From the NCBI GenBank assembly GCA_037974665.1, contig CM075768.1:63205816-63269815 (forward strand): DNA of 64,000 nucleotides, written 5' to 3'. Origin of the DNA: Ehretia macrophylla. Taxonomy: Eukaryota; Streptophyta; Magnoliopsida; Boraginales; Ehretiaceae. The notes below the pieces were generated by a model. It made no database searches, was not told where the DNA came from, and saw nothing but the letters and a program-made list of their open reading frames with translations. Below, piece after piece: positions 31,742 through 44,059 of the stretch. The position numbers and the translations under genes were made by a program. The stretch's first letter is position 1. Each line of letters begins with the position of its first letter.

Positions 31742-32301
31742 GTCAAGTTGAGGGCACAATTCCTTTATGTGTTAACGGTTCACTGTCCCAGCCTAGAGAG
31801 ATGGCCCATTTTGAAGGCCCAATGGGCTTATCGACAACCCATCCGTTTCAACAACGCAGCATCCTTGCAAGACGTGATATCGACTCGTTGTAGGGCCCTC
31901 TAATGTCCCACGAGTAAGGTTGTCGTCCTTTTAACAACTCACGATGTACGATCCGGGATGAAAAAACAGTGCAAGAGAAGAAAAGTGGCCCGAAACTGAT
32001 GAAAATGTTCGATTTTGGGGTCCAAAAACACGCACAGCGAGCAAGCTGGCTGCCCCCGTCATAGAGCTATCGGAGATCTTTTCAACGGAATGTTGTGCGC
32101 TGCGTAACTCCTTACGGATCAAAAGTTATGGGCACTGGAGCGACGGAGGCCTGGTCACAAGCCCTACGCCCTCGGTTTGCGGGCCCTACCTCCATTTGAA
32201 GCGAGGTTGTCTCTCCCATGGTTCCGTGAGATTCGATAATAGAAATGTGGTGGATAAAGTATCTTGGCAACCCAAATCGGAGCAAAATAAAATTGAAAAG
32301 T

Positions 32302-32420
32302 GGGGTGCAACACGAGGACTTCCAAGGGGATCACCCATCCTAGTACTACTCTCGCCCAAGAACGCTTAACTTTGGAGTTCTGATGGGATCCAGTGCATTT
32401 GTACTTGTATGATCGCACCC
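32302..32420 (-). rRNA. 5S: 5S rRNA gene copy 41
   Basis: Full length. Differences: C15A, C18T, T21A, C29T, G48A, G60T, C91T, G97T. Partner of copy 38 (shared T21A, G48A, G60T). Confidence 0.9.
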
Positions 32421-32979
32421 ATTATGTTGAGGGCACAATTCCTTTATGTGTTAACGGTTCACAGACCCAGCCTAGAGAGATGGCCCATTCAGAAGGCCTA
32501 ATGGGCTTAAGGACAACCCATCCACTTCAACAACGCAGCATCCTCGCAAGACGTGATATAGACGCGTTGTAGGGCCGTCTAATGTCCCGCGAGTAAGGTT
32601 GTCGTCCTTTTAACAGCTCACGACGTGTGATCCGGGATGGAAAAACAGAGCCAAAGAAGAAAAGTGGCCCAAAACTGATGGAAATATACGATTTTGGGCT
32701 CCAAAAATGGGCACAGCGAGCAAGCAAGCTGCCCCCGAGGCAGAGCTCTCGGAGAGCTTTGCAATAGTATGTTGTGCGCCGCGTAACTCCTTACGGATGA
32801 AAAGTTATGGGCACCGGAGCGACGGAGACCTGGTCACAAGCCCTTCACCCTCGGTTTGCGGACCCAGCCTCCACGTGAGGCGAAGTTGTCTTGCCCAAGG
32901 TGCCGTGGGATTTGATAATAGAAATGTGGTGGATCAAGTATCTTGGCAACCCTAACCGGAGCAAAAAAAATGGAAAAAG

Positions 32980-33098
32980 GGGGTGCAACACGAGGACTTC
33001 CCAAGGGGTCACCTATCCTAGTACTACTCTTGCCCAAGCACGCTTAACTTTGAAGTTCTGATGGGATCCTGTGCATTAGTGCTGGTACGATCGCACCC
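32980..33098 (-). rRNA. 5S: 5S rRNA gene copy 42
   Basis: Full length and identical over 119 bases to copy 39 (A11G, C29A, C46T, G48A, G68A, G85A, C95T). Confidence 0.92.
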
Positions 33099-33656
33099 GT
33101 CATTTTGAGGGCATAATTTCTTTATGTGTTAACGGTTTACAGTCCCAGCCTTGAGAGCGGCCCATTTAGAAGGCCCAAGGGGCTTAACGACAACCCATCC
33201 GCTACAACAATGCAGCATCCTCGCAAAACGGGATATCGTCGCGTTGTAGGGCCCTCTAATGTGCCGCGAGTAAGGTTGTCGTCCTTTTAACAGCTCACGT
33301 CGTACGATCTGGGACGGAAAAACAGAGCAAAGGATGAAAGGTGGCCCGAAACTGATGAAAACGTTCGATTTTAGGCTGCCAAAATGGGCACAGAGGGCAA
33401 GCTAGCTGCCCCAGTCGTAGAGCTATCGGAGGGCTTTGCAATGGTATTGTGGGCACCATGCAACTTCTTACGGATAAAAAGTTATGGGCACCGGAGCGAC
33501 GGAGACCTGGTCACAAGCCCTACGCCCTCGGTTTGCGGGCCCAGCCTCCACCTGAAGCGAAGTTGTCTTGCCCACGGTGTCATGGGATTCGATAATAGAA
33601 ATGTGGTGGATCATGTATCTTGGCGACCCTAACTGGAGCCAAAAAAATTGAAAAGG

Positions 33657-33775
33657 GAGGTGCAACACGAGGACTTCCCAGGGGGTCACCCATCCTAGTA
33701 CTACTCTCGCCCAAGCATGGTTAACTTCGGAGTTCTGATGGGATCCAGTGCATTAATGCTGGTATGATTGCACCC
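33657..33775 (-). rRNA. 5S: 5S rRNA gene copy 43
   Basis: Full length. Differences: G7A, C20T, C29T, G56C, G58A, C118T. Two box A changes. Confidence 0.91.
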
Positions 33776-34331
33776 GTCATGTTGATGGCATAATTCCTCT
33801 ATTTGTTAACGGTTCACAGTCCCAGCCTAGAAAGATGGCACATTAAAAAGGCCCAATGGGCTTAACGACAACCCATCCCCTTCAACAATGCAGTATCCTC
33901 GCAAAACGTGATATCGACGTGTTGTTGGGCCCTCTAATGTCCCACGAGTAAGGTTGTCGTCCTTTTAATAGCTCACGACGTACGATCGGGACCGAAAAAC
34001 ACTGCAAAAGAAGAAAAGTTGCCTGAAACTGATGAAAACGTTCGATTTTGGGCTCCAAAAACGGGCACAAAAAGCTTGCTGGCTGTCCCCATCATAGAAC
34101 TCTCGGAGAGCTTAGCAACGGTATGCTGTGCGCCGCGTAACTCCTTATGAACAAAAGTTATAGGCACCGGAGCGGCGGAGACCTGGTCACAAGCCCTACG
34201 CCCTCGGTTTGCGGGCCCAGCCTCCACATGAAGCGGAGCTGTCTTGCCCAAGGTTTCGTGGGATTTGGTAATAGAAATTTAGTGGATAAAGTATCTTGGC
34301 AACCCTACCCAGGGCAAAAAAAATTGAAAAG

Positions 34332-34450
34332 GGGGGGCAACACGAGGACTTCCCAGGGGGCCACCCATCCTAGTATTACTCTCGCCCAAGAACGCTTAAC
34401 TTTGGAGTTCAGATGGGATCCGGTTCATTAGTGCTAGTATTATCGTACCC
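34332..34450 (-). rRNA. 5S: 5S rRNA gene copy 44
   Basis: Full length. Differences: G5A, C10A, C15T, C26A, A40T, G48A, G60T, G75A, A90G, A115C. Its upstream spacer is interrupted by the insertion at 34806. Confidence 0.9.
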
Positions 34451-34800
34451 GTCATGTTGAGGGCACAATTCCTTTATATGTTAATGGTTCACAGTCCCAG
34501 CTTAGAGAGATAGCACATTTAGAAGGCCCAATGGGCTTAACGACAACGCATCTGCTTCAACAACGAAGCATCCTCGCAAGACGTGATATTGACTCGTTGT
34601 AGGGCCCTCTAATGTCCCGCGAGTAAGGTTGTCGTCCTTTTAACAGATCATGATATACGATCCGGGACGAAAAAACAGAGCAAAAGTAGAAAAGTGGCCC
34701 GAAATTGATGAAAACGTTCGATTTTGGGCTCCTAAAAGGGGCATAACGAGCAAGCTGCTGCCCCCGTCGTAGAGCTCTCGGAGAGCTTTGCAACGGTATG

Positions 34801-34805
34801 CTGTG
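34801..34805. repeat. Target site duplication of insertion 3, left
   Basis: ctgtg, matching the right copy exactly. Confidence 0.92.
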
Positions 34806-36004
34806 TGTAAGGCCCGACCTCGATTTGAGTGCGATACCTCGTTTCGTGTGTCCTAATCTAGAATTGCGTGCCTTGACCTAGGTTTAAGAATTGTGTTCGT
34901 TTTGTGTACCATGCATTGAATTACGTGCATTCATTTAGGGTTGTGTGCATTTACTTGAAAAAAGTACGTTCATCTCGTAGTTCGTGTCCTACCTCGTAGT
35001 GTGTGTCCTAGACCTAGGAAAGTGTGCCCTCACGCTAAACAAGAAAGCATCTTACACGAAGCACTAGGTCATTAGTTAATCCTACAAAATCCACTAACTA
35101 TTATTAAATTAGCAATTCAACTCACTAGAAGACAAAATTTCACTAAACACTATGCATTTCTCATTCTTTATTCCTTATTCTTTTTGCACTTCCAACACCC
35201 AATAAAATAATATTCCAATAGATGACAAAAAATCAGAATTTTTATAGCCTTGGCCGACCACTAGGTGGTATTTGTGCATGTTTGCTCAATTCAAATTGAT
35301 TCTAGACAACTTATGACAATCCTATGACACAATTGCATAAAAAAATTGCTCAAACCTCCTCAAAACTCCACCTTGCTCGACCAAACCCTCTTTGCCCATA
35401 CTAGGAATTTCAAATATGCTCTTGAAGACACAAAAAAAGCTGAATTATAAAGCCCTAGGCCGACCACTTGCTTCAAGATTTGCAAAGCTATCATTTTTTT
35501 CATTTCTTGTCATTTTCCTTCTTTCTTCCTCAACTTCTCTCTCTCCCTCTCATTCTTCTTTCTCTCTTGGCCCTAGCTGAAAATTGTTGGCTTCATAGCT
35601 CATCTTCTTCACACCATAGTTAATCAGACAAGCACCAAGCAAGAAATTCGATCAAGCTAGCTAGGATGCAAGAAAACTCACATGCAAGCTTTTGACTCTT
35701 CATTTCAGCCCTAGGAAAAATAGATAAAACCAAGTTGGAATCTCGGCTAGGCAAAGAAGAAGAAGAAATTTGTGCTTCAACAAGTTTTGTGCATCTTCTT
35801 GTTGATTTGCTAAGGTGAGGGCTAAACCCTTTTGAAAATCGTTCGAAAATCCACATACATGCTCTTAAATGTATTTCTTTGCTTCTGTACTTGAGTTATA
35901 TGTGTGTTCATAGGCTTCTTCAACCACGCATGGCAAGATTTTGGCTTGAAAGTGATGATAGGTGAAATCGGATTATGTGACAGCTCTCTGACCTGTTGTT
36001 TCGA

Positions 36005-36395
36005 GGTGAGTTTGGCTAGGTAAATGATGTTGAAAATTCATGAAAATTGGTAAGTGACTAGTATTTCCAGGTTTGAACATTTTTCACAGAAATAGGACAA
36101 AGCTAATTTCGACTCTAAGGTCCTCAAAATGGCAAATCATTAAAATGTGTCCAAATCTGGAAATCTGGAAAAAATGAAGCAGGTTTTGGCAGATGCACTG
36201 ACCTTGTAGAACGAACCAGATTTGACTTAGTAAATGATGTCAAAAATGAATGAAATTTGGTATTAGGCTATATTTTTCCGTTCTGGACATCTTTGTCAGA
36301 AATGGACTAAGGCTAAATCTGACCCTAAGGACCTCAAAAACGTCAATTATCAAAATGTGTGCAAATCTGGACAGTTTTGTGCTATCCCACTGTTT
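36005..36395 (+). repeat. Internal tandem duplication in insertion 3
   Basis: Counterpart of the duplication at 7108-7490, with both copies complete. Confidence 0.7.
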
Positions 36396-37156
36396 CGGCT
36401 ATAACTATTGATCCCGAACTCCAAATGATGCAAGGTTTGTTTCTGATTTTAGTTCACTTCTTAAGCTTTAATTTGAAATCTTATTCACTGGAATTGGAGA
36501 TTTTTTGCTTATCTTAATGATTGCGAGAAAACAGCTTATTGCAGTGAGTGTTTCACTGGGTTATATGCTTAGAAAATTTATTGTAACTTCTCTTGTGGTA
36601 TTAAATGCTTGGGATAGTGGCGTTGAGATGTTGTGTGGACTGTTTTGAGTACTTGGGGATGTTCAAATTATTTGATGCATGGCTTGAGATTGATTTGAGT
36701 TGACTTAGGGTTTAATCGCACGGGTAAGCACGAAATGGAAACCCTAATGACTAGGTAGGCTTGCTAAGTATTGATCATTTGGATATTGTGTGGAATTATA
36801 CGCTTAGTAGGCTGCCCGTAGTTTCCCTTATAACCCTAAATGTGATTTTGATTATTGCATGTTGACAAATACGCTTTTCTTGCATCCGAACCCACGTAGA
36901 TGTTGTTGCATGTTGAATAATCTTATCACTAGCTTACGTGGACTTTGAAATGAGTTATATGGCTTGATTTATATGTGTTACATGGTTTCCCGTTTAATGT
37001 TCATATAACTCTATATGCCTTTCAAGTGAAATTACTCGTCTTATCGTGCCTTGCTTGTTTACTTGTCAATGTGCAATCTTATGACTGTTCGGAGGCAACC
37101 TACTTTGTTGTCCTCCTAATGTGATATATTAAATGTCATAAATGTGCATTGCATAC

Positions 37157-37170
37157 AAGGTTGCAACCTT
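37157..37170. repeat. 14-bp perfect palindrome in insertion 3
   Basis: AAGGTTGCAACCTT; insertion 1 has AAGGTTGTAACCTT at the matching place. A small self-paired element at the start of the GC-richer conserved patch. Confidence 0.55.
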
Positions 37171-37582
37171 TCATTCTGGCATGGTAGCGATCACGCACAC
37201 CGGGCGGCATCGGGCTTGCTAGTGCACCCGTAACTACCATGGTCCCATTCCCTCTCTCGCTTGGGGGCTAGACTTCCTCGAAGAGTTGGGTGGTAGGATT
37301 TCGGGGTACATCCGGAGTCCTTCCACTCGGCGTGTTAAGGGGATGAATTGAAGTCGGCCGTAACAACTGAGAGCAAAAGCTCACCGTATCCTTTTCTATA
37401 TGTATAAGTACTCTCGCTTGGTTCCTAGAGAACCTCAGGGAGGAAAGACTGGTGTTTTTGTTCCTTTACTTTATATTATTGTTATGTACTTAATTGTGTT
37501 ATATTCATGCTTGCAAAAGTATTTTCATAAGTTGAACAGGAAAATGAGTTTCAAAACCTATTTCTCGTTCCCCCCTCGCTGA

Positions 37583-37678
37583 GTTCATAAGGACTCACCC
37601 TCTTTTATCATCTCAGGTGAAGAAGATCAAGAACATGTACCTAAGGACGATGTGCCTAATGATAATTCTTTGGAGTGA
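37583..37678 (+). other. Short conserved frame at the 3' end of insertion 3
   Basis: Same 31-codon frame as in insertion 1 (E to K and D to H changes), ending NDNSLE and a TGA stop, preceded by the same CATCTCAG acceptor-like sequence. Confidence 0.4.
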
Positions 37679-38312
37679 TTGCCTGTTCCTATGTGTTCTG
37701 CTTGATTTATGGCCATTTCTGAAAACTATGCTACTTGAAGACTGTTTCTTTCATGTTGTTTAATGTTGTTATGTAAAAGACCCCCGTTGTAATTTGGGGT
37801 CTAATTTTGGTTTGCACTGATATTAGCTAGACAGATACTAGACACTACTATGGTCATGTTGCTATTATTACTGCTAGTATCTATAATAGGATTATGAGGC
37901 ATTAGATAAAGTCTAAGTAAAATGAACCAATCAAATCTTAAGCAGGTACTCACTATTAAGCTAAGATCAACAGGTACTTTTGTAACGAGGATAAACAAAC
38001 AAATGAGACATAGTATCATACTAGGTTATTAATCAAAGGAGACATTGAGATAATCAGTAGGTATTTCAATTGAGGGTAAATAGTAATCCTAGTTGGAAAT
38101 GAAATTGAGATTGGAAAGCCTGAGGCGTTTAGAGAATTAGGTCAAACCAAGAGCCCAATTACAGCCGTTATGCTGCAGGTTTCTCGAAAAATTTTGGAGT
38201 TTAGACAAAACATTAAGTGTTAAATTTTCATGAACGATTGACAACGAGACGTGACTTGAATGTTTAGATCACACCCTAGTCTAACCATTATAGGCCGGGC
38301 TGGGGCGTGACA

Positions 38313-38317
38313 CTGTG
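38313..38317. repeat. Target site duplication of insertion 3, right
   Basis: ctgtg, directly after the terminal ACA; the spacer continues as CGCCGCGTAACTCC. Confidence 0.92.
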
Positions 38318-38520
38318 CGCCGCGTAACTCCTTATGAATCAAAAGTTATGGGAACTGGAGCGAGGGAGACTTAGTCACAAGACCTACGTCCTCGGTTTGC
38401 GGGCCCACCCTCCACGTGAATCGAAGTTGTCATGCCTAAGGTGCCATGGGATTCGATAATAGAAATGTGGTGGATAAAGTATCTTGGCAACCCTAACCGG
38501 AGCAACAAAAATTGAAATGG

Positions 38521-38639
38521 GAGGTGCAACACGAGGACTTCCTAGGGGGACACCCATCCTAGTACTATTCTCGCCCAAGCACGCTTAACTTCGGAATTCT
38601 GATGGGATCCGGTGCATTAGTGCTGGTATGATCGCACCT
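38521..38639 (-). rRNA. 5S: 5S rRNA gene copy 45
   Basis: Full length. Differences: G1A, C44T, G72A, A90T, G97A, C118T. Subtracting the insertion and one target duplication, its distance from copy 44 is 677 bp, a normal unit. Confidence 0.92.
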
Positions 38640-39198
38640 GTCATGTTGAGGGCACAATTCCTTTATGTGTTAATGGTTCACAGTCCCAACCTAGAGAGAT
38701 GGCCCATTTAGAAGACCCAATGGGCTTAACGACAACACATTCGCTTCAACAACACAACATCCTCTCAAGACGTGATATCGACATGTTGTAGGGCCCTCTA
38801 ATGTCCCACGAGTAAGGTTGTCGTCCTTTTACCAGCTCACGACGTACGATCCGAGATGAAAAAACAGAGCAAAAGAAGAAAACTGGTCTGAAACGAATGA
38901 AAATGTTCGATTTTGGGGTCCAAAAAGGGGCTCAGCGAGCAAGCTGGCTGCCCCAGTAGTAGAGCTCTCGGAGAGATTTGCAACGGTATGTTGTGCGCCG
39001 CGTAACTCCTTACGAATCAAAAGTTATGGGCACCGGAGCGACGGAGACTTGGTCACAAGCCCTACGCCCTTGGTTTACGAGCCCAGCCTCCACGTGAAAC
39101 GAAGTTGTTTTGCCCAAGGTGCCGTGGCATTCGATAATAGAAATGTGGTGGATAAAGTATCTTGGCAACCCTAATCGGAGCAAAAAAAATTGAAATGG

Positions 39199-39317
39199 GG
39201 GGTGCAACACGAGGACTTCCAAGGGGGTCACCCATCCTTGTACAGCTCTCGGCCAAGCACGCTTAACTTCGAAGTTCAGATGGGATCCAGTGCATTAGTG
39301 CTGGTATGATCGCACCC
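39199..39317 (-). rRNA. 5S: 5S rRNA gene copy 46
   Basis: Full length. Differences: C29T, A40T, C46T, G66C, T73C, A74T, T79A, G97T. Confidence 0.91.
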
Positions 39318-39876
39318 GCCATGTTGAGGGCACAATTCCTTTATGTGTTAACGGTTCATAGTCCCAGCCTAGAGAGATGGCCCATTTAGAAGGCCCAAGG
39401 GGCTTAATGACAACCCATCCGCTTCAACAACGCAGCATCCTCGCAAGACGTGATATAGATTCGTTGTAAGGCCCTCTAATGTCCCGCGAGAAAGGTTGTC
39501 GTCCTTTTAACAGCTCACGACGCTCGATCCGGGATGAAAAAACATAGCAAAAGAAGAAAAGTGGCCCGAAACTTATGAAAATGTTCGATTTTGGGGTAAA
39601 AAAACGGGCACAGCGAGCAAGCTGGCTGCCCCGGTCGTAGACCTCTTTGAGAGCTTTGGAACGGTATATTGTGTGCCGCGTAACTCCTTATGGATCAAAA
39701 GGTATAGGCACCAGAGCGACGGAGACCTGGTCATAAGCCCTTCGCCCTCGGTTTGCGAGCCTAGCCTCCACTTGAAGCGAAGTTGTCTTACCCAAGGTGC
39801 CGTGGGATTCGATAATAGAAATGTGGTGTATAAAGTATTTTGACAACCCTAACCGGAGCAAAAAAAATTGAAAAGG

Positions 39877-39995
39877 GGGGTGTGACACGAGGACATCCCA
39901 GGGGGTCACCCATCCTAGTACTACTCTCACCCAAACACGCTTAACTTCAGAGTTCTTATGGGATCCGGTGCATTAGTGCTGGTATGATTGCACCC
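39877..39995 (-). rRNA. 5S: 5S rRNA gene copy 47
   Basis: Full length. Differences: G7A, C39A, C47T, C61T, C67T, A101T, T112C, G113A. Confidence 0.91.
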
Positions 39996-40553
39996 GTCAT
40001 GTTGAGGGCACAATTCTTTTATGTATTTACGGTTCACAGTCCCAGCCTAGAGAGATGGCTCATTCAGAAGGCCTAATGGGCTTAACGACAACCCATCCGC
40101 TTCTACAACGCAGCATCCTCGCAAGATGGGATATTGACGCGTTGTAAGGCCTTATAATGTCCGGCGAGTAAGGTTGTCATCCTTTTAATAGCTCATGACG
40201 TACGATCTAGGACGAAAAAAACGAGCAGATGAAGAAAAGTGGCCCGAAACGGATGAAAACGTTCAATTTTGAGCTCCAAAAAAGGGCACAGCGAGCAAGC
40301 TGGCTGCCCCCGTGGTAGAGCTCTCGGAGAGCTTTCCAACAGTATGCTGGTCACCGCGTGACTCATTATGGATCAAAAGTTATGGGCACCGAAGCGACGG
40401 AGACCTGGTCACAAGCCCTACACCCCCAATTTGCGGGCCCAGCCTCCACGTGAAGCAAAGTTGTCTTGCCCAAGGTGCCGTGGGATTCGATAATAGAAAT
40501 GGGGTGGATAAAGTATCTTGGCAATCCTAACCGGAGGAAAAAAAATTGAAAAT

Positions 40554-40672
40554 GGGCTGCAACACGAGGACTTCCCATGGGGTCACCCATCCTAGTACTA
40601 CTATCGCCCAAGCACGCTTAACTTCGGAGTTCTGATGGGATTCGTTGCATTAGTGCTGGCATGATCACACCC
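40554..40672 (-). rRNA. 5S: 5S rRNA gene copy 48
   Basis: Full length. Differences: C6T, A13G, C28A, G31A, G70T, C95A, C116G. Box A is intact. Confidence 0.91.
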
Positions 40673-41231
40673 GTCATGTTGAGGGCACAATTCCTTTATG
40701 TGTTAACGGTTTACAGTCCTAGCCTAGAGAGATGGCCCATTCAGAAGGCCCAATGGGCTTAACGACAACCCATCCGCTACAACAATGCAACATAGTCGCA
40801 AGAGGTGATATCGACGCGTTGTAAGACCCTATAATGTCCGGCGAGTAATGTTTTCATCCTTTTAACAGCTCACAGCGTACGATCTGCGACGAAAAAATAG
40901 AGCAGAAGAAGAAAAGTGGCCCAAAACTGATAAAAACGTTCGATTTTGGGCTACCAAAATGGGCATAGTGAGCAACCTGGCTGCCCCCGTCGTAGAGCTC
41001 TCGGAGAGCTTTGCAACAGTATGCTGTGCCCCGTGTAACTCCTTATGGATCAAAAGTTATGGGCACCGGAGCGACGGAGACCTGGTCACAAGCCCTACGC
41101 CCTTGGTTTGCGGGCCCAGCCTCCACGTGAAGCGAAGTTGTCTTGCCCAAGGTGCCGTGGGATTCGATAATAAAAATGTGGTGGGTAAAGTATCTTGGCA
41201 ACCCTAACCGGAGCAAAAAATTTTGACAAAA

Positions 41232-41350
41232 ACTGTGCAACACGAGGACTTCCCAGGGGGTCACCCATCGTAGTACTACTCTCGCCCAAGCAAGCTTTAC
41301 TTCGAAGTTTTGATGGGATTCGGTGCATTAGTACTGGTATGATCGAACAC
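41232..41350 (-). rRNA. 5S: 5S rRNA gene copy 49 (degenerate)
   Basis: Full length with about 12 differences: G2T, G5T, C18T, G31A, G41A, C46T, T53A, G58T, G81C and three changes at 117-119. The downstream spacer is also aberrant: the usual A8TTGAAAA tract reads as A6 followed by TTTTGACAAAAA. Confidence 0.88.
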
Positions 41351-41909
41351 GTCATGTTGAGGGTACAATTCCTTTCTGTGTTAACGGTTTACAGTCCCAG
41401 CCTAGGGAGATAGCCCATTCAGAAGGCCCAATGGGCTTAACGACAACCAATCCGCTACAGCAACGCATCATCCTCGCAAGACGTGATATCGACGCATTGT
41501 AAGGCCCAATAATGTCCGGCGAGTACGGTTGTCGTCATTTTAACAGCTCACGACGTACGATCTGGGATGGAAAAACAGTGCAGAAGAAGAAAAGTGGCCA
41601 GAAACTGATGAAAACGTTCGATTTTGGGCTACCAAAACGGGCATAGTGGGCTAGCTGGCTACCCCCATCGTAGAGTTCTCGGAGAGCTTTGCAACGGTAT
41701 GTTGTGCGCCGCGTAACTCCTTACGAATAAAAAGTTATGGGCACCGGAGCGGCGGAGACCTGGTCAAAAGCCCTATGCCCTCGGTTTGCGGGCCCACCCT
41801 CCATGTGAAGCGAAGTTGTCTTGCCCAAGGTGCCGTGGTATTCGATAATGGAAATGTGCTGGATAAAGTACCTTGGAAACCCTAACCGAGGAAAAAAAAA
41901 TTAACAAAA

Positions 41910-42028
41910 GGGGTGCAACACGAGGACTTCCCAGGGGGTCACCCATACTAGTACTACTCTCGCCCCAGCACGCTTAACTTCGGAGTTCTGACAAGATCCG
42001 GTGCATTAGAGCTGGTATGATCGCACCC
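41910..42028 (-). rRNA. 5S: 5S rRNA gene copy 50
   Basis: Full length. Differences: A19T, C35T, C36T, A37G, T63G, G82T. Confidence 0.91.
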
Positions 42029-42587
42029 GCCATGTTAAGGGCACAATTCTTTTATGTGAGAACGGTTCATTGTCCCAGCCTATAGAGATGGCCAATTTAG
42101 AAGGCCCAATGGGCTTAACGACAAACCATACACTTCAACAACGCAGCATCCTCGCAAGACGTGATATCGACGTGCTGTAAGGCCCTCTAATGTACCGCGA
42201 GTAAGGTTGTCGTCCTTTTAACAGCTCACAACGTACGATCCGAGATGAAGAAACATAGCAAAAGAAGAAAAGTGGCCCGAAACTGATGAAAATGTTCGAT
42301 TTTGGGCTCCAAAAAGGGGCACAGCGAGCAAGCTGGCTACCCCCGTCGTAGAGTTCTCGGAGAGCTTTGCAACGGAATGTTGTGCGCCGCGTAACTCCTT
42401 ACGAATAAAAAGTTATGGGCCCCGGAGCGGCGGAGACCTGGTCAGAAGCCCTTTCCCCTCGGTTTGCGGGCCCACCCTCCATGTGAAGCGAAGTTGTCTT
42501 GCCCAAGGTGCCGTGGTATTCGATAATGGAAATGTTCTGGATAAAGTATCTTGGTAACCCTGACCGGAGCAAAAAAAATTGAAAAGC

Positions 42588-42706
42588 GGGGTGCAACACG
42601 AGGAATTCCCAGGGGGTCACCGATCCTAGTACTACTCTCGCCTAACCATGCCTAACTTTGGATTTCTGATTGGATCCTGTACATTAGTGCTGGTATGATC
42701 GCACCC
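42588..42706 (-). rRNA. 5S: 5S rRNA gene copy 51 (degenerate)
   Basis: Full length with 11 differences: C26T, C29A, C36A, C44A, G48A, A55G, G58A, C61G, G64A, G85C, G102T. Four fall in box A. Its 3'-flanking spacer shares several private changes with the unit below it, a local one-unit relationship. Confidence 0.88.
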
Positions 42707-43263
42707 ATCATGTTGCGGGCACAATTCCTTTATGTTGTAACGGTTTACAGTCCCAGCCTATAGAGATGGCCCATTCAGAAGACCCAATGGGCTTAACGAC
42801 AACCCATCCGCTACAACAACGCAGCATCCTTGCAAGACGTGATATCGATGCATTGTAGGGCCCTCTAATGTCCCGCGAGTAAGGTTGCTATCCTTTTAAC
42901 AGCTCACGACGTACGATCCGGGACGAAAAAATAGAAGAAAAAAAGAAAAGTGGCCCGAAACTGATGAAAATGTTTGATTTTGGGCTCCAAAAATAGGCTC
43001 GATGAGCAAGCTAACTGCCCCAGTAGAGCTCTCAGAGAGCTTTGCAACGGTATGCTGTGCGCCGCGTAACTCTTTACGGATCAAAAGTTATCGGCACCGG
43101 AGCAACGGAGACCTGGTCATAAGCCCTACGCCCTCGGTTTGCGGGCCCAGCCTCCACGTGAAGTGAAGTTGTCTTGCCCACGGTGCCATGGGATTCGATA
43201 ATAGAAATGTGGTGGATAAAGTATCGCGGCAACACTAATCGGAGCAAAAAAAAATTGAAAAGG

Positions 43264-43382
43264 GGGGTGCAACACGAGGACTATCTGTGGGGTCACCCAT
43301 TCTAGTACTACTCTCGCCTGAGCACGCTTAACTTCGGAGTTCTGATGGGATCCGGTGCATTAGTGCTGGTATGATCGCACCC
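43264..43382 (-). rRNA. 5S: 5S rRNA gene copy 52
   Basis: Full length. Changes cluster at T63C, G64A, G82A and at 95-100 (C95A, T96C, G97A, G99A, A100T); the 5' half is perfect. The patch at 95-100 looks like one local event rather than scattered decay. Confidence 0.91.
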
Positions 43383-43940
43383 GTCATGTTGAGGGCACAA
43401 TTCCTTTATGTGTTAACGGTTCACTGTCCCAGCCTAGAGAGATGGCCTATTAAAAACGCCCAACGGGCTTAACGACAACCCATACGCTTCAACAACGCAG
43501 CATTCTCGCAAGACGTGATATCGTCGTGTTGTAGGGCCCGCTAATGTAGCGCGATTAAGGTTGTCATTCTTTTAACAACTCACGACGTACGATCAGGGAC
43601 GAAAAACCGAGCAAAAGAAGAAAAGTGGCCCAAAACTGATGATAATGTTTGATTTTGGCATCCAAAAATGGGCACATGGAGCAAGCTAGCTGACCCCATC
43701 GTAGAGCTCTTGGAGAGCTTTGCAACGGTATGTTGTGCGCCGCGTAACTCCTTACGGATCAAAAGTTATGGGCAACAGAGCGATGGAGACCTGGTCACAA
43801 GCCCTACGCCCTTGGTTTGCGGGCCCAGCCTACATGTGAAGCGAAGTTGTCTTGCCCAAGGTGCCGTGGGATTCGATAATAGAAATGTGGTGGATAAAGT
43901 ATCATGGCAACACTAACTGGAGCAAAAGAAATTGAAAAGG

Positions 43941-44059
43941 GGGGTACAACATAAAGACTTCCCAGTGGGTCACCCATCCTAGTACTATTCTCGCCCAAGC
44001 ACGCTTGACTTCGGAGTTCTGATAGGATCCAGTGCATTAGTGCTAGTATTATCGCACCC
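43941..44059 (-). rRNA. 5S: 5S rRNA gene copy 53 (degenerate)
   Basis: Full length with 11 differences: C10A, C15T, C29T, C36T, T53C, G72A, C94A, C105T, C107T, G108A, C114T. Both bases of the CpG at 107-108 are mutated. Confidence 0.89.

Larger units (their letters stand above)
32230..33120. repeat. Three-unit-offset duplication, second copy
   Basis: Covers copies 41 and 42. Copy 42 is identical to copy 39, at an offset of 2,037 bp. Confidence 0.82.
28484..34800 (-). repeat. 5S rDNA tandem array, right arm, segment 3
   Basis: This segment holds copy 35 (only its first 32 bases remain) to copy 44, then part of a spacer up to the insertion at 34806. One unit is only 512 bp because of a 166-bp deletion in copy 37. 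Copies 38-39 are near repeats of copies 41-42 (3-unit offset). Confidence 0.96.
34806..38312 (+). mobile_element. Insertion 3: 3.5-kb element of the same family in the spacer
   Basis: Starts TGTAAGGCCCGACCTCG, ends GGGGCGTGACA, and is flanked by a perfect 5-bp duplication, ctgtg. It is colinear with insertion 1 from the short-repeat array to the terminal GACCCC/GGGGTC hairpin but about 210 bp shorter, mainly in the 5' array. No long open frame and no direct repeat of its own ends. The target lies in the spacer between copies 44 and 45, at the CTGTGCGCCGCGTAACTCC segment. Confidence 0.85.

Noticed and set aside
5694-38312. The region between insertions 1 and 3 as one giant retrotransposon with the insertions as its LTRs
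   Set aside because: Each insertion has its own flanking duplication and different target. The DNA between them is ordinary 5S array, and insertion 2 has the opposite orientation.
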